Assembly: GCF_006494535.1 (NCBI RefSeq)
Contig: NZ_VHIQ01000001.1
Coordinates: forward strand, 250,736 to 314,735
Length of the DNA: 64,000 nucleotides
DNA from: Paucihalobacter ruber
GTDB lineage: Bacteria > Bacteroidota > Bacteroidia > Flavobacteriales > Flavobacteriaceae
Direction of reading: 5' to 3'
Translations under genes and position numbers: made by a program
Shown: in pieces, positions 1 to 7,551 of the stretch
How the letters are laid out: each line of letters starts with the position of its first letter
How positions within the stretch are numbered: position 1 is the stretch's first letter
Notes under the pieces: generated by a model
What the model saw: only the letters and a program-made list of their open reading frames with translations
Databases searched by the model: none
Told to the model about the DNA's origin: nothing

Positions 1-448
1 ATTGTGCCAGTTGCTGATCTGTATAAAAAATACCTCCGTAAGAATCTAGTACCGATGGTACCACAATACAATTAGACAAGGAAGCGATGACCTCCTTGTT
101 TCCCAAACCAAACATGACACTCCCTTGCGGAATCACATATTTAAAATCTTTAAAATGCTGGTAGATTTTGTCGGTGGTCAGTGGCTTTCTGGTTTGACCG
201 TAGGTTGATAAGTTTTCCGTGATTTTTTCTTTAGCATCGTATTTGGCTTCAATTCGGCCAAATTCCACTGCCATGCGTTGGTGCATCTCATCGGGCGTTA
301 GCTCCAGAAAATTGCCCGATTTATCCTTTAAGCAGTATTTATTAATCCATGTAGTAGCCGCCAATTCGTCGTTGCTAAAGTATTTTAAAGATGCATTTAA
401 AACTTCTTGATAATCATAAATTTGACGAGTAGTTGCTGATGGATTCAT
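1..448 (-). CDS. nrdJ: Adenosylcobalamin-dependent ribonucleotide reductase, N-terminal part (cut by window edge)
   Basis: The first 149 codons of a leftward gene that runs off the window. Reading from the ATG at 448, the protein begins MNPSATTRQIYDYQEVL, followed by an N-terminal region with ELAATTWINKY and a DEMH..AVEF segment. It then has IPQGSVMFGLGN and SLSNCIVV..DSYGGI, the conserved entry to the ten-stranded barrel of class II ribonucleotide reductases; the Cys of SLSNC is expected to be one of the redox cysteines. The family reduces ribonucleotides to deoxyribonucleotides in the cytosol using vitamin B12 chemistry. There is no ATP-cone before the catalytic domain, as is usual for Bacteroidota NrdJ. 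The assignment rests on these N-terminal motifs only; a class I alpha subunit is less likely. It is part of the conserved chromosome left of ssrA. Confidence 0.75.
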   Translation of the reverse strand, partial: MNPSATTRQIYDYQEVLNASLKYFSNDELAATTWINKYCLKDKSGNFLELTPDEMHQRMAVEFGRIEAKYDAKEKITENLSTYGQTRKPLTTDKIYQHFKDFKYVIPQGSVMFGLGNKEVIASLSNCIVVPSVLDSYGGIFYTDQQLAQ

Positions 449-580
449 TGGTTTGTAATGTTTAAAATTAGGTTTGGAAAAACACAAAATTAGGTAGCAG
501 CCAGCCCTAAAACATGATAAATATCATGTTGTTGATAAGTGTTGGAGAATGTTGATTAATCTAAAAACCTTAGCTAACCA

Positions 581-967
581 TTAGTAGTTGGTAGATTTAT
601 TAGAACGAATAAGTTTAAACGGATTCCTATTAATTTCCAACTGTTTTTGAATCCCGTAAACTACCACATCGTCATTAATATCATCAACAGACTTGTATCT
701 TAATGAGCGAACAGATTTCCTGTTGGTATCTACAAAATAGTTGGTGTATTGGTCCATTTTTTCAAAATGCCAAAAGCCCAAATCTACGTAATCTTTAGAC
801 TGATTTAAAAAGCACAGAGGAATGTTGTTACAATAATAAAACGGAATGCGCCATTTAAATAAGAGTTGATTGTTTGGAGCTACGGCTTCGATGATGCTTT
901 GCAGTTGCAGCAAGATAGACCGGTATGGTTCCTTTCGATTTAAAATGTAGGCTTCGGCGGGTTTCAT
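581..967 (-). CDS. DUF1801 domain-containing small protein
   Basis: A 128-residue cytosolic protein without signal peptide or membrane segment. It shows the DUF1801 (YdhG-like) pattern: an N-terminal helix (MKPAEAYILNRKEPYRSIL), then LLFKWRIPFYYC, a CFLNQSKDYVDLGFWH strand pair and a basic C-terminus. The fold is a small alpha/beta domain related to iron-binding frataxin-like proteins; its biochemical role is unknown. The length matches the family. It sits between nrdJ and a dehydrogenase-like gene on the same strand with 30 bases to the latter, so the two could be cotranscribed. No specific function can be given. Confidence 0.75.
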   Translation of the reverse strand: MKPAEAYILNRKEPYRSILLQLQSIIEAVAPNNQLLFKWRIPFYYCNNIPLCFLNQSKDYVDLGFWHFEKMDQYTNYFVDTNRKSVRSLRYKSVDDINDDVVVYGIQKQLEINRNPFKLIRSNKSTNY

Positions 968-997
968 ATGGAATCAAGTTTTTATACCAATAAAACA

Positions 998-2200
998 TTA
1001 TTTTCCATCCACAAAATCCTGTAAATAGGCAAATCGCGGTGTTAATTGACCATTTTCGGTGATCTTAGCGCGTTGTAACACACCATCTTTGTCATTGTTA
1101 AAAAAAGCAGGCAGTACACTTTTTAAGAAGACTTCTCCGAATCCTTCGCTGGCATCTTTGGGTAATTCGCAGGGTAAATTATCAACAGCCATAACGGTGA
1201 TGGCTCCGTCGGCATTAAAAGCCACTTCTTGCTCGCTTTGCGGATCATAACCATAAAAGGGTTCGGCAATGGTTGAAGGGCGAATGGTACTAGCCACCGG
1301 ACCATCAATATCGCAAGAAATGTCGGCCACTAAATTAATTTTAAAATCCGGCGACTTTGCGTCTTCGCGAGAGAATAAAAACGGTGCATTATTACCGTAA
1401 AAATGTCCGGCAATAAACATATCTGTTTGTTTGGCGAATGGCATAAAATTACTTTCGTAACCACTTGGATCTGCGTAAAACTCATATTTATCACCTACCT
1501 TACCATCTTTGCGTTTGTTGTACTCCATCACATCAATCATGGTATAAACAGGTTCAGTAAAGGCCATGGTTAGGTATTGTGCGTGCGATACTTCTTTGAT
1601 GTTTAAATGATCTAAAATCTCCTTGGCACCAAAAGCCACTTTACCACTACCTGTAAGTAAGATTTTGATATTTGGTATTGAAATTTGATCTAATTGTGCT
1701 TTTACAGCCTCTAAATCTGCCAAGGTTTCAACCTTAGGTAAACTGAACAATTGATCACGTAAGCCTAATGCTCTGAATCCGTTATAAGCACCCACGAGTC
1801 CGGCGTACCTGCCAAAGCCTATCAAGCGATTGCTGCGCTCATCCACCAAGGTTTCATGGTCGTAAAGTGTGATATTTTTCTCTAAAATGGCGCGAAGCAA
1901 ATTTCGGTTATAGGGTTGTTTTTTAATGGTATGACTAAAAAAGAAATACGATTTATTTGGGATAAGTGATGAAATGGGCACTTCCTTTACGCCAATCATG
2001 ACATCGGCGCCAGACACATCGTCTAAAACTTCAAAACCCAGTTTTTGATAAGCTTCATCCGGGAAAATTCTAATGCCGGAACGTTCAACCATAAATTCTG
2101 CTTCAGGGAATTGCTGTTTGGCTTTTAATAAGGTTTCGGGTGAAAAGACCACACGGCGGTCGGGTGGATTTTTACGTTCGGTGATGATGGCAAATTTCAT
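998..2200 (-). CDS. Alanine dehydrogenase / saccharopine dehydrogenase (lysine-forming)-like NAD-dependent oxidoreductase
   Basis: A cytosolic enzyme of about 400 residues. The N-terminus reads FAIITERKNPPDRRVVFSP, the typical start of the AlaDh/PNT and Lys1 superfamily, followed by the KEVP segment and SHTIKKQPYN, where a His and Lys would contact the oxo-acid substrate. A later ILLTGSGKVAFGAKEIL segment is a Rossmann nucleotide-binding loop. The family catalyses reversible NAD-dependent oxidation of an amino acid; which one cannot be told from sequence alone. I place the start at the ATG at 2200, since MKFAIITE is the conserved beginning; an in-frame ATG at 2227 would add nine unconserved residues. 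It is divergent from ssrA. Confidence 0.7.
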   Translation of the reverse strand: MKFAIITERKNPPDRRVVFSPETLLKAKQQFPEAEFMVERSGIRIFPDEAYQKLGFEVLDDVSGADVMIGVKEVPISSLIPNKSYFFFSHTIKKQPYNRNLLRAILEKNITLYDHETLVDERSNRLIGFGRYAGLVGAYNGFRALGLRDQLFSLPKVETLADLEAVKAQLDQISIPNIKILLTGSGKVAFGAKEILDHLNIKEVSHAQYLTMAFTEPVYTMIDVMEYNKRKDGKVGDKYEFYADPSGYESNFMPFAKQTDMFIAGHFYGNNAPFLFSREDAKSPDFKINLVADISCDIDGPVASTIRPSTIAEPFYGYDPQSEQEVAFNADGAITVMAVDNLPCELPKDASEGFGEVFLKSVLPAFFNNDKDGVLQRAKITENGQLTPRFAYLQDFVDGK

Positions 2201-2361
2201 GATGACATTAGGTTTAATAACTGACAAAAGTGCTGAGAAATTAATTTGGAATAGTTTTTGAACAAAAGTAAGAGATTTAAAAGGTTGCGCAAGTTTTTTT
2301 GTAATTTCGCAACCCGCTTTTCAACCATAGCAGGCTGATGAGTAAAAAAAAGTTCTTTTAA

Positions 2362-2752
2362 GGGGTCGACCGGTTTTGACAGCGAGATTAATAATCTGGT
2401 AAGCACGTCGTGTAATGACTTTGAAACACGTAAAAGGCTAGGTCAACATTTTAAACGGCGAAGATAACTACGCTTTAGCTGCTTAATCCGAATCACAGTA
2501 GGATGAGCCTTGTCACGCCAGGCGTGAAAGCTAAATGTCTCTGGAAAGCCTTGGTTGGTGGCGTTCCGCCAAGAGGCATCGTAAAAATTAACTAAGATTG
2601 GGTAGTGCTTTGATGCCCTTTCGAGATTAAGAAGCTAAGTTGTAGGTAGAGTGTTTTTAATCAGCTTACAATCAAAAACCAAGAAAAAACTAAGCGTGTA
2701 GAAAGCTACTTTGTTACTTGTTTGGACGAGGGTTCGAATCCCTCCGACTCCA
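2362..2752 (+). ncRNA. ssrA: Transfer-messenger RNA (tmRNA)
   Basis: The 5' end GGGGTCGACCGGTTTTGACAG and the 3' end, with a T-arm GAGGGTTCGAATCCCTC and then CGACTCC, fold into the tRNA-like domain: the first seven bases GGGGTCG pair with CGACTCC at 2745-2751 (one G-U). The discriminator is A at 2752 and CCA is not encoded. The tag reading frame lies at 2457-2486 (GGC GAA GAT AAC TAC GCT TTA GCT GCT TAA), encoding GEDNYALAA, possibly preceded by N; the ALAA end is the protease signal. tmRNA rescues stalled ribosomes with SmpB and tags the product for degradation. Its 3' end is a common integration target for mobile islands, and part of it is duplicated at 22.8 kb. Confidence 0.97.
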
Positions 2753-2786
2753 CATGAAGCGCAGACAGATTGCGGATTAAAATAAG
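2737..2786 (+). repeat. Direct repeat copy 1, overlapping the ssrA 3' end (candidate att site)
   Basis: Fifty bases covering the 3' strand of the tmRNA T-arm and acceptor stem and 34 bases beyond it. They match 22795-22844 without gaps at 46 of 50 positions (differences at 2751, 2770, 2775 and 2780). This copy is the one that completes a functional tmRNA. The arrangement is that of an attachment-site pair flanking an integrated element of about 20 kb. Confidence 0.85.
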
Positions 2787-2820
2787 AATACCTGCCAATT
2801 GAACTTGAGCAGGTATTTTT
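2787..2820 (+). terminator. ssrA: Intrinsic terminator of ssrA
   Basis: A 9-bp inverted repeat, AATACCTGC at 2787-2795 and GCAGGTATT at 2809-2817, followed by T residues, 35 bases after the mature tmRNA 3' end. It lies just beyond the duplicated 50-bp segment and is not present beside the second copy at 22.8 kb. Confidence 0.85.
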
Positions 2821-2966
2821 GTTTTAATGATTTATAATCACTTTTCTAAATATTTAAAAATTAGGTTAGCTTATTTTAAAACAACTACCTTCTGTAAAGA
2901 AAACTGATTGACTATCAAATGCTCTTTAACTCATCGAGTAGATTCTTACTATACCTAGCTAAAATT

Positions 2967-4616
2967 TTAACGTTGATATGTTATTACTTTATAAACACCC
3001 GGTGTAGTAAAAACTTTGTTCGTGGCAGGGGAATAGGCGTCTGGTTCTCCTTCTTTTTTGTTTGCTTCAACAATTTTTTCTTGTGTTTCAAAAGTTCTTC
3101 CAAATACCCTCAATCTAGAATTATGAAAGGTTTCATCTCCATTCAACATACGTGTTGTTACCCATTTTTCTTTTTCGAATCGACCCTCAAGTACTTGACC
3201 AATGTAGCCGATGGTGTCCCTCTTTTCAGATGTGAAGTAAACCGTTAAGTTCATACCAATTACAATAAACTCGTTATTATCAGTATGGATTATAATCCCA
3301 AAGGATGGTTCTTTAGGTTTTTCATACATCACTTTAACTTTATAGTCGCCAAAATACAAATCTTTATATGTTTCATCTCCTTCTTGGAGTACAGCTCTCA
3401 TTTTACCAGTTCCTTGATATTCTTTAATTAAGGGCTGTACTTCATTCAAGACTTTGTAAGACTGTGTAAATAAAAAATCATTTGCAGCATCTTCTACACC
3501 AAATGGCGAGTAACAAATTGCGTCGTGGTCACCAAAGGCATAAAATGCTCTTCCTACTTCAGATGTAGATTCAGGAATCAATAAAGGATTATCTTCTCTA
3601 TGATACATTGCCACTATTTCTTTAAAATTAGGCAAATAAATATCCGGAGATTGAATATCAATATCTGGTGCAGCTGCTTTCCAGATATCAATCACACGAG
3701 AAACAGGACCACCGTTCGGATAAACACCGGGAAGATCATCGGGCTTTTGAACTATCCAGGCATTAACCATCATCGGCAAATTGTATGCATCTCTTCCGGC
3801 CTTAGCCACATAATTGATATATTGAGCATAATACCAGGTCGTGAAAAATGTTTTTGCTTCTGGAGTATTTCCAAATACTTCAATCCAAGTACCACTTTTT
3901 TTAAAATTGGTTTTACTCCAAGCATTTTTAATATAATCATCTAGCTTATTACGATGGGTTTTTAAGTAGGTCATTAAACTTTCAGGTACTTCTTTTTCGA
4001 ATAGTTCCAATGATAATTTATTATAATCTATGTCTTGAAACATACCAACCTCGTTTTGAGGTTGCATTAAAATAACTGTTTGGTTTTTATCATACTCCCT
4101 GACATGTTTCATCAACGCTTTAAACGCTTTTGCATCTGCCAACTTCGTAGCCTCACAAAATGGCGATAAGGTTTCAATTTCTAAACCGTCTTTAGTTTTA
4201 ACTCTAAAAAATCGCTTGGTGTCTTTTTTAACCCACAGTGGTGCATAACTCGATTCACCATTTTTCCAACTGGCAAACCATAAAAGGCAAACCTTTAAAT
4301 TATTTTTCTCAGCATTCTCAATAATTGAATTGACTAATGTAAAATCATAGACACCTTCCTGTGGCTCAAACTGTTCCCAAGCTAAAGTGACAAATACAGC
4401 ATTTAAATTCATTCTTTTAAGCTTTGGAAACAAAGGTTCCATATATTCAACTGTAGATGCTGACGAGTTGTGGACTTCTCCGGCTATCATTAAAAAAGGC
4501 TGGTTGTCGACGATTAATTGCGTTGCCGAACCCTTCTTAGCAAGGTGAGGTATATTTTGTGCTAATGATTGCATCATCACGAAGACAAAAAAGAAAATTA
4601 CTTGAATTAGCTTCAT
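2967..4616 (-). CDS. GH35-type beta-galactosidase-like protein with DUF5597 C-terminus
   Basis: A secreted (periplasmic or surface) glycoside hydrolase of 549 residues; the signal peptide is MKLIQVIFFFVFVMMQSLAQ. An upstream in-frame ATG at 4685 would add 23 unlikely residues before it. The TIM barrel begins with FLMIAGEVHNSSAS and NAVFVTLAWEQFEP, typical of GH35. The likely acid/base is E189 in MQPQNEVG and the likely nucleophile E349 in LLIPESTSE. The region after about residue 380 resembles DUF5597, as in the GH35 clade of Cellvibrio Bgl35A (xyloglucan beta-galactosidase). The family removes terminal beta-linked galactose; exact substrate unknown. It is the last gene of the leftward PUL 1 run that starts at SusC, and the first gene inside the ssrA-flanked segment. 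Confidence 0.8.
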   Translation of the reverse strand: MKLIQVIFFFVFVMMQSLAQNIPHLAKKGSATQLIVDNQPFLMIAGEVHNSSASTVEYMEPLFPKLKRMNLNAVFVTLAWEQFEPQEGVYDFTLVNSIIENAEKNNLKVCLLWFASWKNGESSYAPLWVKKDTKRFFRVKTKDGLEIETLSPFCEATKLADAKAFKALMKHVREYDKNQTVILMQPQNEVGMFQDIDYNKLSLELFEKEVPESLMTYLKTHRNKLDDYIKNAWSKTNFKKSGTWIEVFGNTPEAKTFFTTWYYAQYINYVAKAGRDAYNLPMMVNAWIVQKPDDLPGVYPNGGPVSRVIDIWKAAAPDIDIQSPDIYLPNFKEIVAMYHREDNPLLIPESTSEVGRAFYAFGDHDAICYSPFGVEDAANDFLFTQSYKVLNEVQPLIKEYQGTGKMRAVLQEGDETYKDLYFGDYKVKVMYEKPKEPSFGIIIHTDNNEFIVIGMNLTVYFTSEKRDTIGYIGQVLEGRFEKEKWVTTRMLNGDETFHNSRLRVFGRTFETQEKIVEANKKEGEPDAYSPATNKVFTTPGVYKVITYQR

Positions 4617-4703
4617 TTTAATAGTTATAAATAGATGAATAATTTTAAAAGTAAAGCCCATTATAGAACAATGAGCTTTACCCAATTCCAGGATTACAAA
4701 AGA

Positions 4704-6368
4704 TTAATAAAAAATTAGCTTTTTACCCATAACGCTGTTATCATTTACAGCTTTTATAATATAGATACCTTTTTGCTTTAAGTTTTTAATGGTGTTTTTA
4801 CCATTGATAGTTTCGCTTATCAATAATCGACCATTGATATCAAAAACATAAACCTGAGTATTATACTGCTCTTTATCAAATGTAATTCTACCATCACTAT
4901 CAATATAGACGAATTGGTCTATTATGTCTAGTGAATCTACACTTAAAGCAGATTGGTTAGCGAAGTAAATATTATCTATGTAGACCCCAATGGATGTGCC
5001 TTCTGCGGGATAGAGAATTATTTGTGTTAATTCGTTACCAGCAATACCATCCAGATTAATACTATACTCAACCCAACCTGTTAAAGAGGCTGACTCATAA
5101 GTTACGTTGCCACCAAAAAAGGCACCAGAATTAAATTGTATTTGTGCACCCGGAGCATTATTAGGATTGTATACAGAAAAAAACAGCTTATCTCCTGTTT
5201 CCGGTGTAAAAGCCGGGCTAGGAAAATACTGAATCTCTAACCACGGAAAAGGATTCTCTGTTCCAGAAAATGCACAATTTGCACTGGAATTGACATCATC
5301 AACTATAGGATTTGCAACTTCTCCACCATTTGGAGATTCAAAAAACATTCCAGATGACACTTCCTCATTATAAACATAAGTTGGGCCTGATGATGGTGGT
5401 GACAAAACCGATTGATCGTTGAAATAAATATTATCTATGTAAACCCCAATGGAAGTGCCTTCTGCGGGAAAAAGAATAATTTGTGTTAATTCGTTACCAG
5501 CAATACCATCCAGATTAATACTATACTCAACCCAACCTGTTAAAGAGGCTGACTCATAAGTTACGTTGCCACCAAAGAAGGCACCTGAATTGAATTGAAT
5601 TTGTGCGCCTGGAGCATTATTAGGATTGTATACAGAAAAAAACAGCTTATCTCCTGTTTCCGCTGTAAAAGCCGGGCTAGGAAAATACTGAATCTCTAAC
5701 CACGGAAAGGGATTCTCTGTTCCAGAAAATGCACAGTTTGCACTGGAATTGACATCATCAACTATAGGATTTGCAACTTCTCCACCATTTGGAGATTCAA
5801 AAAACATTCCAGATGACACTTCCTCATTATAAACATAAGTTGGGCCTGATGATGGTGGTGACAAAACCGATTGATCGTTGAAATAAATATTATCTATGTA
5901 AACCCCAATGGAAGTGCCTTCTGCGGGAAAAAGAATAATTTGTGTTAATTCGTTACCAGCAATACCATCCAGATTAATACTATACTCAACCCAACCTGTT
6001 AAAGAGGCTGACTCATAAGTTACGTTGCCACCAAAGAAGGCGCCAGAATTAAATTGTATTTGTGCACCTGGAGCATTATTAGGATTGTATACAGAAAAAA
6101 ACAGCTTGTCTCCTGTTGCCGGTGTAAAAGCCGGGCTGGGAAAATACTGAATCTCTAACCATGGAAAAGGATTTTCTGTTCCCGAGAATGCACAAGTTTC
6201 ACTCGCATTAACATCATCTTGAAGTGGATTGGTAACAATTTCGCCATTTGGGGATTCAAAAAATATACCTGACGAAACAGATTCGTTAAAGACAAAAGTT
6301 TGTGAATTGACAAAACGTGGTATTAACGATACTAAAATAAAGAGATAAAATGTAATTTTTGTTTTCAT
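4704..6368 (-). CDS. T9SS-exported protein with three tandem 153-residue carbohydrate-binding-like repeats
   Basis: A 554-residue protein starting at the ATG at 6368 (signal peptide MKTKITFYLFILVSLIPRF..SQ). An upstream ATG at 6395 is less likely. After the signal come three near-identical units, each beginning (Y/F)VFNE or YVYNEEVSSG and containing NPFPWLEIQYFPSPAFT, DKLFFSVYNPNNAPGAQIQFNS and IGVYIDNIYF. The strand-rich pattern ending in a Y(I/L)DNIYF strand is typical of jelly-roll carbohydrate-binding modules (CBM). The last ~75 residues (VYIDSDGRI..VFDINGRLL..KGIYIIKAV..GKKLIFY) are a type A T9SS sorting domain, so the protein should be anchored on or released from the cell surface. No catalytic domain is visible. 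A surface glycan-binding role within PUL 1 is an inference. Confidence 0.75.
   Translation of the reverse strand: MKTKITFYLFILVSLIPRFVNSQTFVFNESVSSGIFFESPNGEIVTNPLQDDVNASETCAFSGTENPFPWLEIQYFPSPAFTPATGDKLFFSVYNPNNAPGAQIQFNSGAFFGGNVTYESASLTGWVEYSINLDGIAGNELTQIILFPAEGTSIGVYIDNIYFNDQSVLSPPSSGPTYVYNEEVSSGMFFESPNGGEVANPIVDDVNSSANCAFSGTENPFPWLEIQYFPSPAFTAETGDKLFFSVYNPNNAPGAQIQFNSGAFFGGNVTYESASLTGWVEYSINLDGIAGNELTQIILFPAEGTSIGVYIDNIYFNDQSVLSPPSSGPTYVYNEEVSSGMFFESPNGGEVANPIVDDVNSSANCAFSGTENPFPWLEIQYFPSPAFTPETGDKLFFSVYNPNNAPGAQIQFNSGAFFGGNVTYESASLTGWVEYSINLDGIAGNELTQIILYPAEGTSIGVYIDNIYFANQSALSVDSLDIIDQFVYIDSDGRITFDKEQYNTQVYVFDINGRLLISETINGKNTIKNLKQKGIYIIKAVNDNSVMGKKLIFY
4926..6302 (-). repeat. Three tandem 459-bp repeats inside one gene
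   Basis: The same landmark (attatctatg) recurs at 4971, 5430 and 5889, giving an exact 459-base (153-codon) period. Approximate units are 4926-5384, 5385-5843 and 5844-6302. The middle and upper units are identical over roughly 200 bases, including silent positions. The N-terminal end of the first protein unit has diverged. This points to recent duplication or gene conversion. Confidence 0.9.
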
Positions 6369-6433
6369 TTTGATTGGATTTAAAGTGTTAAACAACTATT
6401 TAACTAATTTGTAATGCTATAAATGATAAATTA

Positions 6434-7531
6434 TTAATCAATTTCTTTTAATGATATTTCGTCTAAGTATATCGTACCAGTGCCTGGTTGAATAAATTTA
6501 AATTGCGTCCATGCATTGTTAGCTGTACCTTCGGAATAGACATTGGTTAAATCACCAGTTTGAAATGTTATTGTTTTAAAGGACCATTCACTTCCAACTT
6601 CTGGAATAGGACTGTACCAAGCAAAATTATACCAACTTTGCAAGTCACTTTCATTAGAGATTTCGGCAGCGGTGATTGTGTTAAAATCGTCACTTTTAAC
6701 CCAAAAGCTGAATTCATAAGTTTTGAAACTTTGAAGAACTGCATTCGGAAACCCCTGAACCCCTTTGGTAAATAGCTGTGACTCTATACCAGCCGCATTG
6801 ATTTCAATTTTAGCATACCCATTCGTTTCGTTGGCACCTGCACCGGGAATATTTTCAATACTAAAAACCATGGCATCTGTTCCATTTGAGACCCAGTTTT
6901 GCCAAATTTCTGATGCATAATCTGTGTCCTCAAAACTAAATACAGACCTAGGATATTTTTCATTTCCAATCTGTATTGCAATTTCTTGTGTGTCAACTAT
7001 ACCATTTAAAAATGTAACCTCTAAAGTACAGGTAATAGGCCCTTCTTGTGAAAAAGTAACATTTACTTCTGCCTCTTGTGATGTAGCTGGCGAACCACCC
7101 GGGAAACTCCAAACTCTTGATTGTACACTACTAGAATTGTCTGTAAAGGTTATGGTCTGCCCTGCATCTGCCTGAACTGCGCTCACATCATAGTTTATTA
7201 AACCACTACCAACCTGGACAAAAATATTTTTTGTTTCAGTAATGCCGTCTATAAAGGTATTTTCAATGGTACAGTTAATGAGTCCTACTTCGGAAAACTG
7301 CACGCTAACTTCTCTTTCTGTTGAGGTGCTCGGGTTTCCACCTGGGAATGTCCAAACCCGAGATTTAACGCCGGTTGAATAATCTGTAAAAACAACGCTT
7401 TCTCCTAAATTAGTTGAATTAGTACTTACATCCGGATCAAAGAATATTTCTACCGATGAGTCATCATTTTTATTACAACTGGAAACAGCCAAAACAATTA
7501 TAAAAATTGAGAAAGTAAATCTTAGTTTCAT
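6434..7531 (-). CDS. Surface lipoprotein with two PKD domains and a CBM-like domain
   Basis: A 365-residue lipoprotein; the signal peptide ends in a lipobox AVSSC with Cys19. Two PKD domains follow (about 28-107 and 112-190), each with the marker VFTDYSTGV..RVWTFPGGNP or ITFTDNSSSV..RVWSFPGGSP. Residues from about 195 form a beta-sandwich resembling family 4/9/22 carbohydrate-binding modules, ending IYLDEISLKEI. There are no catalytic residues. In flavobacterial PULs a PKD-CBM lipoprotein in this position after SusD usually acts as a SusE/F-like surface glycan-binding protein. It lies 20 bases downstream of the GH144-type gene in the same leftward run. Function is inferred from architecture and context. 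Confidence 0.75.
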   Translation of the reverse strand: MKLRFTFSIFIIVLAVSSCNKNDDSSVEIFFDPDVSTNSTNLGESVVFTDYSTGVKSRVWTFPGGNPSTSTEREVSVQFSEVGLINCTIENTFIDGITETKNIFVQVGSGLINYDVSAVQADAGQTITFTDNSSSVQSRVWSFPGGSPATSQEAEVNVTFSQEGPITCTLEVTFLNGIVDTQEIAIQIGNEKYPRSVFSFEDTDYASEIWQNWVSNGTDAMVFSIENIPGAGANETNGYAKIEINAAGIESQLFTKGVQGFPNAVLQSFKTYEFSFWVKSDDFNTITAAEISNESDLQSWYNFAWYSPIPEVGSEWSFKTITFQTGDLTNVYSEGTANNAWTQFKFIQPGTGTIYLDEISLKEID

Positions 7532-7551
7532 GATTTTTAATTTTATATGTT

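Noticed and set aside
2281-2361. A possible promoter for ssrA: an inverted repeat GGTTGCG/CGCAACC at 2283-2289 and 2308-2314 around TAATTTCG.
   Set aside because: The spacing between the TTG and TA elements (about 14 bases) does not fit the Bacteroidota consensus, and the start site cannot be fixed from sequence.
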